Origin: Channa striata
Taxonomy: Eukaryota > Chordata > Actinopteri > Anabantiformes > Channidae
Direction: 5' to 3'
Assembly (NCBI GenBank): GCA_033026295.1
Contig: CM065179.1
Coordinates: 16,857,275-16,921,274 of the forward strand
DNA length: 64,000 nt
Positions 12,501 to 24,530 of this stretch are shown piece by piece. Position numbers and translations under genes: made by a program. The stretch's first letter is position 1; every line of letters starts with the position of its first letter. The notes below the pieces were generated by a model. It had not been told where the DNA came from and did no database searches. It saw nothing but the letters and a program-made list of their open reading frames with translations.

Positions 12501-14810
12501 GCCAATCGCGACATGCAGGACAATAAGGTGGGTTTTTGTGTTTTCAATTTAGTTTTTAAAACCCTGTTCCTTTGTTTCTGTGCTAATTATAAGTATTGTG
12601 TATTGAGTAGGGCAACATTAGTAAAAAGTCACAAAAAAATGTAAAGATGCCTAATTACAAAACTCATGCATAAGTCATAAACGTATCTGGAAGTGGACTT
12701 GCAAAAAGTGTTATTTTATCCATAAAAATAGACAGTTTAAAAGTAGAGTGAAGTATTTTCAGTTTTGTTACTGTATCCATTGTAGACACACTGCACTAAA
12801 CAAAGCTGTGGAAAAGATTCATTGTTTCGCTGCAGATTAGTTTTGAATTTGTTCTTTATGACATAATAGCCCCTGGAATTCTGACATAATCCTGGCTTAA
12901 TGGAGGGGTGTATGTGTGATTGCAAATATCGCTGCCAATATTATCCAGAGTTTATCCTTTGTGCTTCCTAGTGCATTGTCTGTATTATGTGTATGAGCTT
13001 GTGTGTGTGCAGTGCTCTGCTTTGTCGCAAATCGAGTATTTAAAGCAAGTGAGTGGGTGGACTAATGATGTGTCTATCACTAGACCTGGTTGTGTTTAAG
13101 CGATAAAACCTTATTTTATTGGATGCGTGGCTCCATTGGGCTGTAAACAAAACGGTGTTTCCCACAGCTCAATTTTTCCTCCGTGTTGTACCTCCTGTGT
13201 GCAGTGATCCCACACAGATCAGTTCTGACTCTGGCGAGCTCCCGCTGTGTGTTACGTGCCTGAAACGCCACCCCAGACAATGTCGGGGCTGAATTCTCCT
13301 GACATTGTTTAGAGTTCAAACGTGAAACAGGCTAATGTTGAATATGTTTTGTCATCTGTGGTTCCCTCAGGAGGAGACACCACTGTTCCTTGCAGCGAGA
13401 GAAGGCAGCTTTGAGGCAGCTCAGGTCCTCCTTGACCACTACTCCAACCGTGACATCACCGATCACCTGGATCGGTTGCCCCGTGATACTGCACAGGAAC
13501 GTATGCATCATGACATAGTTCGTCTTCTGGATCAGTACAATTTGGTTCACAGTCCACACAATGGGCCCAACCACATGGGTGCAGGAGGAAGCGGTTCCAT
13601 TATGTGCGGGGCAAACGGAGCAGGCTTCATCGGTATGCGCCCTGGTCAGCAGGGGAAGAAGAGCAGGAGGAGTGGAGGTGGGGCAAAGGTGGGAGGTGTT
13701 GGTGGGGGAGCTAAGGAACTGAAAGACATGAAGGCGAAGAGAAGAAAGAAGCCTGCTGGAGGAGAGGGCCCAACTGTGGGAGCTGGGGCAGGAGGAGGAA
13801 GTGGAGGAGGAGGAGGTGTGAACGGCGTGAAGGCAGCAGGAGGACTTTCAGAGAGCTCTGTCACTATGTCACCGGTCGACTCCTTGGAATCGCCACACTC
13901 GTACACAGGCGACATATCTGCTGCTGTGTCCACCACAGCAAACTCCCCTCCCCTTCTGAGCAGCCCCACCTCCAGACCAATGCTGCCCCCTGTCAGCCAC
14001 ATGCTGGGACAGCAGCAGAGCTGGGTGGGCATGACCAAACACGGTTACAGCGGTCCCATGTTTGGCCTTGTACCTCACCAGATGGGGCCGTCCCACCCTG
14101 GCATTGCCCAACACCATGGCCAAGGCCCAATGCTAACTCCCATGAATGTCACCATGAGCAGGGAACAACTGCCGCCCATTGTCACATTCCAGATGATGGC
14201 CCCCGGAGGAAGCCAGGCCATGCTGAAGCAGCCACAGCCAGGGCAGGTGCAAGTCACACAGTCCCAGGGACAGAACCAGAGTCAAAATCACTCCCAGCAG
14301 GGGCCGGGGCACCTCCACTGCAGTCCCAGTATGATGTACCAGGGTATGATGCCCGAGCAGATGAGCATGACGCACGGGCTCTCCCACGCCCTGCAGCACC
14401 CCCACACAGTCAGCCACGGAGGAATTGAAGGCCAGTCTCGACCGCTGCCCTCTTATCCGCCCATGCAGAGCCCTGTGGATAAATACCCCACGCCCCCCTC
14501 TCAGCACAGTTACACCACCGCTGGCTCAGAGGGGACTACCCCCGGCCACTCTGCCCACCCACCTAGTGAGCACCCATATCTCACCCCTTCACCTGAATCC
14601 CCAGACCCTTGGTCATCGTCTTCGCCACACTCCAACTCAGACTGGTCAGACGTCACCACCAGCCCCACCCCTCTGGGGAACCCCCACCACACACTGCCAT
14701 CGTCACGCCACACACACATTCCAGAGCAGGTGCAGCTGCAGCCACAATCACAACAGATGCAGCAAGGCTCACAGCAGCCACAGCTCGGAAACATGCAGGT
14801 GTTTGCGTAG
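32..14810 (+). CDS. notch2: Notch2 receptor, 3' part of gene (EGF10 to stop)
   Basis: This is the single-pass Notch receptor, activated by DSL ligands and cut by gamma-secretase to free a nuclear co-activator of RBPJ. The 5' end lies outside the window. Exons by splice sites and frame: 32-187, 274-459, 663-776, 912-1025, 1229-1462, 2433-2543, 2638-2830, 3250-3395, 3495-3608, 3739-3858, 4474-4626, 4784-5012, 5324-5525, 6016-6169, 6352-6536, 6723-6855, 7061-7312, 8393-8505, 9333-9859, 9954-10281, 10408-10550, 10661-10865, 11137-11218, 11335-11482, 11563-11882, 11981-12128, 12430-12527, 13371-14810, about 2115 codons. Identity as Notch2 rather than Notch1 or Notch3 rests on the C-terminus: LPPIVTFQ, DWSDVTTSPTP and a terminal NMQVFA (human Notch2 ends NMQVYA). 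Exon 20 carries a one-base frame disruption (see findings). Donors at 777 and 3609 are the less usual gttggt. All other exon phases join cleanly. Confidence 0.96.
6624..6682 (+). repeat. probable non-LTR retrotransposon 3' tail in notch2 intron
   Basis: The segment contains a 'ccccattgtgggatcaataaagt' type ending (6627-6650) followed by tatcttatcttac. Fish LINE/SINE 3' tails commonly look like this: a gggatcaataaagt end followed by short TATCTTA units. Only the tail is recognisable; the family was not determined. Confidence 0.5.
9618..10065 (+). other. notch2: notch2 LNR-A, LNR-B and LNR-C modules
   Basis: Three Lin12/Notch repeats follow EGF36 in exons 19 and 20. LNR-A runs from CPYVQC to NWDGGDC, LNR-B from CWKLF to FDSFEC, and LNR-C from YDRYCADH to GWDGLDC. 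Each keeps the cysteine spacing and the D/N residues that bind calcium. In the family these modules cap the heterodimerisation domain and mask the ADAM (S2) cleavage site until ligand pulls on the receptor. The exon 19/20 junction splits the codon between K and Y just before LNR-C. Confidence 0.93.
10066..10660 (+). other. notch2: notch2 heterodimerisation domain with furin (S1) site and frame break
   Basis: The domain begins with DGTLVIVV and FLRSLGALLHTNLQVK, typical of Notch. The expected next block (PMVYPYY) is present but one base out of frame: the upstream frame meets TGA at 10219-10221, while the downstream frame opens at 10196 and runs correctly to the donor at 10282. RNKR at 10247-10258 is a good furin-type S1 site. 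Exon 21 (10408-10550) supplies VHLEIDNREC and YPLVSIES, the latter leading to the S2 region. Removing one A from the runs at 10186-10195 would restore agreement with every Notch I know. This is therefore probably a sequence error, but a real mutation cannot be excluded here. Confidence 0.85.
10693..11482 (+). other. notch2: notch2 transmembrane segment, RAM region and linker
   Basis: A hydrophobic stretch from LYLLIGAAVV to VVLGML (10693-10755) is the membrane span, followed by the stop-transfer cluster AKRKLKHG. The S3 (gamma-secretase) position, Val in human Notch1 and Notch2, is Met here (codon 10750-10752). The RAM anchor for RBPJ, WLPD (10789-10800), is intact and is followed by NKNDKRREPVGQD with a basic nuclear-localisation cluster. 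Exons 23-24 carry WLEDEALAKKPR and the conserved lead-in to the ankyrin repeats (EWTLQH, TPPQADLDADCLDVNVKGP). Confidence 0.9.
11563..13548 (+). other. notch2: notch2 ankyrin repeat domain (seven repeats)
   Basis: Exons 25 to the start of 28 encode the ankyrin domain that, with RBPJ, makes the groove for Mastermind. It begins DGFTPLMCASL and includes TALHLAARYARADAAKRLL, TPLHAAVAADAQGVFQ, TPLILAARLAVEGM, SALHWAAAVNNVEATLVLL and TPLFLAAREGSFEAAQVLL, ending with RMHHDIVRLLDQYN. The acidic insert in the first repeat (about 11605-11670, rich in E, G and D) matches the variable loop of vertebrate Notches. Introns at 11883, 12129 and 12528 fall at the conserved positions. Confidence 0.95.
13549..14810 (+). 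other. notch2: notch2 C-terminal NLS, transactivation and PEST tail
   Basis: After the ankyrin repeats come basic clusters (GKKSRRS and KDMKAKRRKK, 13648-13755) separated and followed by glycine-rich stretches, the conserved LSESSVTMSPVDSLESPHSY block, a Met/Gln/His-rich region, and TPPSQHSY. LTPSPES at 14580-14600 is the FBXW7-type phosphodegron, followed by the WSSSSPHS block. In the family this tail sets the lifetime of the nuclear fragment. The stop is TAG at 14808-14810. The glycine-rich insert is longer than in human Notch2. Confidence 0.92.
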
Positions 14811-16700
14811 GCCAACCAGAGGAAAGCCTAAAGAGACTGACGTTTGGGTTCTGTGTAGCTGAATGTCCACACATACTCATTCAGTGCTTTTCTTTCTATG
14901 TTCGTCATTAAAATCACCCACCCCTTTATGTTTTTTCCACTTCTTTGCACTTAAGAGAACTGTGTGTGTATATATTCCAAAACGTCATTTAGTATTATCA
15001 GCCAGAATTCGAAAGTTCTCAGCAAAAAAAGGCTTGGAGTCAGCTGTCTGCCAGAAACTGAAATCAATTTCATGTGTAGTTCCTTCACTCCCAGTGTTTT
15101 TTGTTCTCTGTTGGCTGAGTCAGGACAACAAAAACTGTTAATTGAGGGATCATCGAGGAACGGCTGACCAAATGGTGGTTAGCTGGTATTTCTTCAGAAA
15201 AAAAAAACGTTGAGGTGGACACTGAGATACAACTGTGGACATTTTGTATTGATGTCTGTTTTGGACACATTATTTCCATCTGGTGTTTGCTGTCAGTACT
15301 AACTCCTCAAAACTGTTACTCTACTGCTTTTATACAATGGGTGTCATGTTCAGTTGATGCTTTAATTGTCAAAGCAAAACTAGCTAGTTTTTATAATTTT
15401 TCTTTATTATTCCTGCAGTCTAGTTTAATTGGCTAATTAGATAATTTTATAAAAATCGTTTTTGGAGTCGTTGGAAAGACATAATGCCAAGCAAATTACA
15501 TGTTTCCCATTCAAAAGGTTCAATAAATGCAAATTTTCTTTTCAGCCGGAGTATTTACCATGTTTTTGAAGACTGTTACTATTACAGAAATGCGAAGTAT
15601 TTTATTTGAAAACCAAATCAGGGTTTGTATGGACACAGTTGTGTGCTGTATTGTAATATCTCTTAACAGATGTACTTCTTGTGTTGTTGAGGGATTAATT
15701 TAGAAGCTTGACAAACTTTATGCAAACACATACGTTAGTTTTGTCAGACACTTTTTTTTTTATTGAGTTTAGCTTGTTCTATGATGAAATGTATAGACTT
15801 GCCGCACATCTTGTTATTGAGCTAAATTTGGCATATATGTTGAGTTTTCAAATATCTTTTTTGTTTTTATATGAATACTGTTGACACTTGGATGATTCTG
15901 AATGTTACAAAGGTGCATGTTTTTGCCTTTTTAACCTGCCACATATAAGTAGTTTCTTATCAAAATCATTTAACCAATTTTGCCTTTTGCTTAACTACAA
16001 TCAGTGTATCTCGCACCTTTTTAAATTTTCAAGATCCATAAACCAATTCTGGAGGTGAGCAAAGTGAGTAATATTTTCTTGCCTTCCTCCTTAAGGTTGA
16101 GCATCATTTAGCTTTGTGTAACTGCTCTGTAAATGCAGACAATCATTCACCATTTTAACTTTTGATACTTTAAAAAAGGAAGTGTGTCTTTTAAGACCAA
16201 AATTGTGTTTTGTTCAGCCAAAAATTTGCATTATGTCCAAATTTCTGTTGTGTCCATGTTTGCGAAGGACTTGCGTTCTGTAAAAAGTTAGTTTTGTTTC
16301 TAGTTACTACAGTGTATCTGTATATGCAAACCAAATGATATTTCATCACTATTCCCAGTGCCTGACATTTTCAATTGCTCAGTACTATGTCCCTGCAGTT
16401 TGACAAACACTTTTACTATTCATTTAGATACAATGTACAATGTTTTTATTACAAATTGTGCATGTAATTTCCCATACATATGCAAAGCTATATGTCTTAT
16501 GTTTTGTATATAGAAATTTTTATGTACTTTCATATGTTAACCAAATAGACTATACTTGCCATATGAAGTAGTGTTCCGCAAGTTTGTATAAGGTTAAAAG
16601 CCTAAAATTCATAAAAGTAAGTTGGCCATTGGTATATAAAAAGATCAGCCAAATGTGCTTACTAAAATAAACTGCAAATCTCCATGGATTTTCTATTTGC
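14811..16700 (+). other. notch2: notch2 3' UTR with candidate polyadenylation signals
   Basis: AT-rich sequence follows the stop codon, as expected for a long Notch 3' UTR. AATAAA occurs at 15522-15527 and at 16666-16671; the second, followed by a T-rich stretch, is a reasonable distal cleavage signal. No ORF here has coding character. The UTR end cannot be fixed without transcript data. Confidence 0.6.
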
Positions 16701-17895
16701 CTTTTTTTTATATTCTTATTTCCCAAAGGCTTCCTACGAAGTCTTAATTTCTGAATTAATTAATGTTTTCATGTTTGACCACCACTGATTCAGTCATACT
16801 GTAGGATCATCTGAAGTATTGCTCAGTCCTGTTCAACACAGCATCATCATTCCTTACTCTAAATACTGCTTTAATTACATTATTCTGCAGGGCAACACAC
16901 TTCTGATGCAACAGATGAGAGCAGTTTTACTGGGTTGTGATAGTGTTATGGAAAAAAAAGGTATTCAACTTGCATCCGTTGATCTGACATAACGTTTACA
17001 CTTAACAGGCTTTAGTTACAAATCACTAAAATAACATGTTTGATCTATGAGCTGATAAACTGAAAATTTCTACAATAATACTCATTCTAATAAATATATT
17101 ACTTTAGAACACAAAAGGTTCCAGAGTAAACAATATAATATAGAAATATTAAATAATATGGTTAAATATTTTCTAAGCACATGAAGCTGATTTACAGAAG
17201 ACCTGGAACTTTAAGTATTCAAGTGTTTGGTCTGAAAGTATTGCTTCTTTGAATCCAAAGCATCTAAAATCATCAATAATAATCAGAGGAAAATTTATTC
17301 TACACTATTACACTTGTAATTCTGCCACCCTGAGACCGCTCGTTCACAGCCAGCGGTGCAGTTTGTATCCGGTCCTGCAGGGGGCGCGCGGTCTCACCGG
17401 AAGCCTGACAAAGTGCCGAGGAAGAAATCTGTACACGGAAGTCATTGAGGACTCGGACATGCGTGACATTCTTTCCGTGCTGAATCCTCACTCTAACTCC
17501 TGGTGAAATGGCAGCGGCTGTTGCAACCTTCCGCGCGGAGATCAGATAAGATAATGAGCATTCGTCGGCGGGCGGTAGCTGTTCCGGTGCGGGTTCCTGG
17601 ACGTCAGGACCTGAAAAGCTGCTGTTGTGACAGCTGGGCTGAGCCTCAGAACCTGGTCTCCGTGTGTCTGACTAAGAAACTGTAGCGAACAGACACGATC
17701 TGCGACGGGAAGTTCGGAGAAGAAGCGGCTTGTTTTGAGCAGAGACGCTTGTGGAGCTGCTGACGGAAAAGAAAGGACGGTGAGAGTCACTGCTGGTTTC
17801 TTCTCTGCAGGGTTTATCTTCCTGTTCATGCTGTGGTGCTGCTCCAGACAACAGTTTTTCCTTCTCTGTATCCAGTTTCACCCCGACCAGTGGCC
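16701..17895 (+). promoter_or_regulatory. slc35a3: notch2-slc35a3 intergenic region and slc35a3 promoter/5' UTR
   Basis: The first 600 bases are AT-rich with no visible feature. From about 17330 the base composition changes to CpG-rich (for example around 17380-17400 and 17520-17600), which fits a TATA-less promoter and 5' UTR for slc35a3. A donor-like gtgagag at 17780 and an acceptor-like tatccag ending at 17874 would remove a 95-base intron from the 5' UTR. This is a tentative reading. Confidence 0.5.
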
Positions 17896-20800
17896 ATGGC
17901 TTCATCCCGACTGAAGTACCTCTCTCTGGGCGTGCTGGTGTTCCAGACCACGTCCCTGGTGCTCACCATGCGTTACTCCCGCACCCTGCAGGCCGAGGGC
18001 CCGCGGTACCTGGCCTCCTCGGCTGTGGTGGTGGCCGAGGTCATGAAGATCTTCACCTGTGTGTTGCTCGTGTTCAAGGATCACAGTGAGTGCACACGGA
18101 CACAAGCCCAATAGTCGGCTGAAAAAGTGCAAAAACTTGCAGCTTGAAATCTTTTATTAAACTTGATTTGCAACCCTGAGAAATTAATTTCATTGGGCTT
18201 CTATTTTAGAATGCCAGATATGTCATACAATTACACAATAAAGTACCACAACATTACATTTTTACATAACGTTGAGTGCATATAATAAAACACAACAGTT
18301 TTGTGCATTGAAACACAAATTAAACTTTTAAAATACAATACTGTGTGCACTGAACAAGCCCAGGTGCCCACACAGTTTGAATAGGTATTGAGGTTCCACC
18401 CTCTGCCTGACACAGCCACAAAAAATGCTGATCAGGTTTGTTGGGTTTTTCCTGTCCATAATCAAACAAGAGATACTGGAAACAATAACTCATACAGGTT
18501 TCTTTGAGTAGCTTCTGTCTTGCTGCTTGATGGAAAACTGGTTTACAGAACAATCAAAAGCTTATCAGATTATTATCATATAATCGGACAATAAGCTTTA
18601 TTTACAGCACTTTTGAAAATTGTTACAAATAACTTATTTTAGTGTATTAATGTTTGGATAATGTAGAAAATCTGCTTCTTGGAACAACCCTGGTTTACTA
18701 CAAGCTGCTGTGCACAAATGACTTGGGTAGTCTGTCTAGTAGACAACTTAAACATACAAAGCCAACTTTGAATTTGTTACATCCTGCCAAAAACAGCATA
18801 AATTGAATCTATCTATATCTATTTTCTAACTATTTCATTCTGCAGATTACAGCATGCGAGCTCTAAACAGTGTCCTGCGTCAGGAAATTGCTCACAAACC
18901 GATAGAGACACTGAAGCTGGCTATTCCCTCAGGGATCTACACTCTGCAAAATAACCTGCTGTATGTTGCGCTTTCTAACCTGGATGCAGCCACCTACCAG
19001 GTACAGTAGAGAAAAGGTTTATAGGCCATGTGGTAGAAGACGTGAATGTGTAAACGTGATTGAGCTGGTGTGTCTTTCTGAGCCTTTTTACAATTAGAAC
19101 AGTGTTCTTATGCATAACTTTGTTTTCTCACCTCGTCTCCATCAGGTGACATATCAGCTGAAGATTCTGACCACGGCTCTGTTCTCTGTGTCCATGCTGG
19201 GACGCAGGCTTGGCGTCTTCCAGTGGCTCTCTTTGCTGATTCTTATGGCCGGAGTGGCTCTTGTGCAGGTGTGCAGTACAGCATCAAGTCTCTGATATGT
19301 TTCTTAGCAATTACATCATATAGTATTTAATATAAGACATTACATGTAATCAAGTTTTACTCTAATGGTCTGATAATCAGGGCAAATTGCGCTATAATTT
19401 CACCTTTTATTGATTTTAAAATGCTTAGAAAATCTTGGGGCAGTGATTAAGTAGATTTAATCAAGCTTTTCTCAAAGGTACAAAAGTTTGTTTCCATGGC
19501 TTTGACCCTGTGGAGGTCTCTATTTCCTTTTATATTTGTGGGTTTCTACAGGTCTCTATGAGAACCACACAATCCAGGTGGGCCAGTCTGTTATCTTAGT
19601 GTCTTCCCTTGTGAACTCAGTGTTTGTGCTCACTTTGTTGTGTGGTTGCCTTGAAAGACCTTGAAAGTGAACAGTCTTTAAGAAACACAAGCAAGTCCAA
19701 AACCTGGATGATTCACGCTCTGATCAGACTCAGTGTCAACAGCCCAGTCGGATCTCAGTTCTTTTTGTGTGAAAGCAAAGTCTGTTACATATTACAATTA
19801 TATTTTGTAATATGTGCTCTGTCTGTAAAAATTAACCTGCTTGGAACAGAGGAAACAACATTTGCTTAGAAGTAGACTCTGCCCAGTAAACCATAGTTAA
19901 TGTCAATTAAACTGTGCTGTTTGGTGCATTGTTCAATCTCACCCCCAGAAGACATTTTCACTGTAATCAGTAACCTCTTTAAAGATAGACTTTGAAAAAA
20001 AGTGACACTCCCCCCTGTGGTTATTTCTTTTAAATGTAAGAAAAAATATGGCCAATTCTGTAGGTGTCACTTGAATTTTATTTATACATTTACTCATCTG
20101 TGTACTGGAAAAGTGCCTGGATTGAATTATTGTGTGATTATTCTCCTTCCTGGGGCCAGAAGGAAAAGGATCGGCTCTTCATATAGAGAAAAGGTTAAAT
20201 AAATAAAGCAAAATAATGAGCCATAAAGTAGAAGGTTGGGTAAATATTGGCTACCAGTGGTTACGAGAGATGTGCTGGTGAATACTGACGTGTCAAAAAG
20301 GAAACACTGTTGTAGTCACACCTCCTCCTCCTCCTTGGCAAAACAAAGAAAAGGCTTGTCAGTTAGTATTACAGTGGATGTGATGTCACTGCTGGCTGAG
20401 AAGGCAGAGAGAAGCACAATGGAGAGGGATGATGTGAAGCTACAACTTCATACATCTGCGGTGTCAGACAAGCAGAAACGTTTACTCCCAAACTGCTCTG
20501 AGTGAAAGTAGACTGTGGTTTATTTGTGATACTTCCTGAAGTCTAAAATTGCGGATCTTCACATCTAATATAATATCGCACGTGGTCGTAGCAAGAGTAG
20601 CACCTACAAAGCAAGTATGTGACATTTTCACTATTCCTTTCCAAGTTTGTCCTGTTGGTTCTCACTCTGCAGGGTTTGTTTTGGGGCAGATGGAGGAAAT
20701 GGGAAGGTGGAAAACAAGCAGCATATTGTTCCAAAAAAAAAAAATTTGTTTATTGAGATGGCATTAACCAAAGAATATATGCACTCTGTTCTGATATTTT

Positions 20801-23550
20801 TGTTGTTCAAAGAGAAAATGCAGCAGTTACAGTTTTCTTCTTACTGAGCACAACCTAAGATCATCATCTTCCTTTTTTTGTGTGCAGCCGTATTCTTGCT
20901 TACTGCAGCACATATACCAGAGGAACGTACGCTCTGCAGCATTTTTACAAGTCTGCACATTTGTAAACATGCCTTTGTATGTATTCCAGAAACCCAGCGC
21001 TATAGAGTCGCAGAGGGGTTTTTAAAATCTGGACCTGTGCACAAATCAAAGTGTAAAAACCAGCTGCTGTTATACAGGCAGTTGTGTGCTGGTATACCAC
21101 ATGTTATCATTTGGTGCATTACAGATACCGTTCAAAGGTCTGTTTGTTTGTAATGCAATCTGTTAGCTCACACATGCATGTAGCCTTTAGCAGTTTGTGG
21201 TGTGTTTCAAACGTTTGCATCACTTTGTCAGCTCAGAGAATTGATTGCTAAACTCAGGTTTATTATTTTGACCCAGTAATACAGTTCATCATCTTCCTTA
21301 CTGGGTGGAGTTTGCAGTCATTACATGGTTTCTACGCTGTGAAATGGAATCATTATGTCTTTGAAATGGCCGCATTAGTAAAGTGGAACTTCTTCTTTCA
21401 AGCCTAAGGTTTAGCTTAATGTGTGTGTTTATGCCTGCAGTGGCCCTCTGACTCGGCTCCGGTCCCAGAGAAGGAAGCCCTGTCTGCAGGCTCCCAGTTT
21501 GTCGGGGTGACTGCAGTTCTGGTGGCGTGCTGTTCCAGCGGGTTTGCTGGTGTCTACTTTGAGAAGATCTTGAAGGAGAGTAAACAGAGTGTCTGGGTCC
21601 GCAACATCCAGCTAGGTCAGTATTCAGCAATCAGTCAAATCTGTCCAATGGTCAGTTAGACTTTCTTACATCCAGCTGTCCATCACTTTTAACCAATTAT
21701 CCTGTTCAAGCTCACAGGGGGACTTTCTTGCATGAAAAATAAAATTTGGCAAATTTATCACGTTGAAAATAAATGCTTAAAAAATTTCTAAAATCACTTA
21801 ATGATTTAATTAATACAAATCATCGACAGAGGAATAATGTTGTGAGATGTTACTGTGTATAGTTTTCTTTCTTCCTTGTACAGAGAGCCAGCTGGGCTCT
21901 TTACCCCCGATACATTTCTGTTAAGATAAATGTTCCTGTCAAGTTTATTTTTACCCAGGAAGGTGTGAGGCATGTGTTAAGTCTCCTGTGATTCCTGGTA
22001 GGTAGCTTGGAGTTTTTCCATCTGCATTAAATGCTGGAGGCACAGACTAGAGCAGTGAGGAAAACATTTCTAAGTAGTTGTAAATATGATGTACAGAAAA
22101 CATTAGTGATGTCATTTGACAAGCAAACAATACCACAGATTTCTTTGTTGATTTGTTGTTAATTCACTATTCCTGGCTTTTGCACTGTTGCTCTGATAAA
22201 ACTAGGCTATTTATTGCAATTGGCAAACAAATAAAAACTAGTTTGATATATAAACCTCTTATCCTCCTTGAGCCAAAGCCAGCTGTCATTGGGTCATTGA
22301 GTTGAGGTGCAGCCTGACAACTATTCATACCTACACACCTATAGTTGACTTAAAGTCATCACTTTATATATAAACTAACTTCATATCTTGGGCTGCAGGA
22401 GAAAACTGGAGTACCCACACAGCTGCAGCACTAACTACTCCACTGCCTAAACATAAGTGATATGTTAATCATAAATTAAAATAAGTCTTCAGAATGGCTG
22501 TGTGGTAAATAAATAGCTGAAGAGAATAATTGAATGTAGTTAGCCTGATACCATCACCCCAGAAGCTTGAATCTTGATTAATCTGTACAAAAACCAAAAC
22601 ATAAAACTGTCATTTTGGGCTTTGCAGAATCTTCTCTGGGAGACTGACCAGACAGAGATTCTGAAGAGCTTAAAAGCATTGCATGCTAAGCCACATTACA
22701 CATTTTACTTGTTGAAAATCAATATGATAACTTCCCAAAATGAAAATGCTGTTAGTCCGTGTTTATTCAACTCTACAGACATTAGCTGTATGCTTTTATG
22801 TAATGGCCTGGATGTACAGTATGTAACACACTGGTTACACCTGAACACGCCTAATAAATGACTTTTATTTTGACACTCTTTCACTGACTGGTCTTTAGCT
22901 GCTTTATTTCCTTTTCACACATGTGTCTCCAGGAATGTTTGGCCTGGTGTTTGGTCTTTTTGGGATGCTGGCCTATGATGGTGAGAGGGTGAAGGAGTCA
23001 GGAATGTTCCAGGGTTATAACACAGTCACGTGGACGGTTGTAGCACTGCAGGTAATAAACCCTTCACAAAAAGCTTTTCTCACTACAACTGTCAAATATA
23101 TTACAAAGCCTCGGAGGGAACAGAGGACTCTTTGATTTTAAGGTTCAGACTCCCTGTCGGTCTTGCAGCTCATGCCTTTGTCCATCTGTGTCTGTTTGTT
23201 GTCTTTCTTTCAGGCGCTGGGGGGTCTGGTCATTGCAGCAGTGATCAAGTATGCAGACAACATTCTCAAAGGCTTTGCTACATCGCTCTCCATCATCCTG
23301 TCAACTCTTATATCGTACTTTTGGCTGCAGGACTTCCAACCCACTGGGTAGTACTGTATTTCCCTCTGCCTCAATTCTGTAAATTGTTTCAACTTTGGTA
23401 TTCCTTCTTATAATTGCATTTCTCATTCTGATCTTTTTTTTTTCCATTGTCGTCTCTAGTGTGTTTTTCCTGGGGGCCATTTTGGTCATTATGGCCACTT
23501 TCCTGTACGGCTATGAAGGCAAGCCGCCCCCCAACCCCAGCAGGGCATAA
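17896..23550 (+). CDS. slc35a3: UDP-N-acetylglucosamine transporter, Golgi (SLC35A3)
   Basis: This nucleotide-sugar antiporter moves UDP-GlcNAc into the Golgi lumen in exchange for UMP. Seven coding exons join in frame: 17896-18085, 18846-19000, 19146-19268, 21441-21615, 22933-23051, 23214-23347, 23460-23550, giving 328 residues (human 325). The start is the first in-frame ATG and has a strong context (gccATGG). Family blocks include LSLGVLVFQTTSLVLTMRYSR, IPSGIYTLQNNLLYVALSN, ATYQVTYQLKILTTALFSV, SSGFAGVYFEKILKE, IKYADNILKGFATSLSII and VFFLGAILVI; the protein should have about ten membrane spans. SLC35A2 and SLC35A1 are the nearest alternatives, but the N-terminus and the QWPSDS junction favour SLC35A3. 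Intron 3 (19269-21440) is the longest and shows no coding content. Confidence 0.96.
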
Positions 23551-24530
23551 GACACTGAGGGCTTACTACAGCAGCAGTAGGAGGCCGTGTTGAAGCTTAA
23601 AGACACACAGTGAAAAAAAGAATATCGTTTAAAAAAGAGGGGAAAGGTCTGCATTATATATTGTGATGACATGGAGGAGGAGCAGAAGGTAAGGAGGTAA
23701 GAAGGCTAAGAAGTGAGGACAGAGACATGAAAAAGGACATTTAAAAAAAAAAAAGCAAGCACAACACTGTGATGGGTCTCACACACCAAATGTGCCTCAG
23801 CTGGGAAAACTAACCTATGAAAAAAGCAAACTGTGGTGAAACAGGCTTGGATTGTATATTTTTTTTCATTTTTGCTACAAACTGCTGTAGAGATCATCCT
23901 GGTTGCACCACCTCCAGAACTGACAGGAACAGTTGTATTATGGACCTGTTTGACTCCCAGATACTTTCACTGCCTATGCACACACACACCTGCTGTATAC
24001 AATACAAGAGGCAAGCAGGAGTTTCTAAAAATTGTTTCATGTCACATTTTTAAAGGTAATGCTACGTTGGCCCTTAAATGTTTGGTTGTTCACCTCAGAG
24101 TTGCAGTATTTAAGGCACTGACAGTCACTGGTTTCACAGCTAAAAGTATCTTTAGAGTTGTTTCTCACTGAAATTAGCCTTCCCAGGTATTGTGTCTGCA
24201 ATATTCTGCACAGGAGAAACATTTGGGTTGCAAATAGTCAAGGTTGGTGTTGGGATTAGAGCCTGCAATGAGGTGGGGGCGCAAAAGTTCATCAATACCA
24301 CAAGAACCTCTAGTTCTGGTAGTAGCAGTGAGTATAACTAGTGTAATTTGTGATTCTCATTGCATTTGCTACTTTTGAGAACTGTTTGTGTTGCCAGGCA
24401 ACATATAGTCACTGGGATGTCGTTGACAACATACAGTGTTTCTTATTGAAGTGAAAACATCATCATCAACATTCATCACTGTATAAATAAAATGAAACAG
24501 GAATAAATGAATCTTCCGCAATACTGTTTT
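23551..24530 (+). other. slc35a3: slc35a3 3' UTR with candidate polyadenylation signals
   Basis: Non-coding sequence follows the TAA stop. AATAAA hexamers lie at 24486-24491 and 24502-24507. Further plus-strand AATAAA copies at 25145, 25553 and 25569 could serve longer transcripts that would run into the 3' end of the convergent FAM78 gene. Confidence 0.5.

Noticed and set aside
13646..14038. 130-residue proline-rich ORF on the minus strand
   Set aside because: It is the antisense of the glycine-rich notch2 last exon; the composition follows from the sense codons and it resembles no family.
32..14810. Identity as notch1 or notch3
   Set aside because: The C-terminal blocks (LPPIVTFQ, DWSDVTTSPTP, NMQVFA) fit Notch2; Notch1 ends in an unrelated sequence and Notch3 has a shorter tail and fewer EGF repeats.
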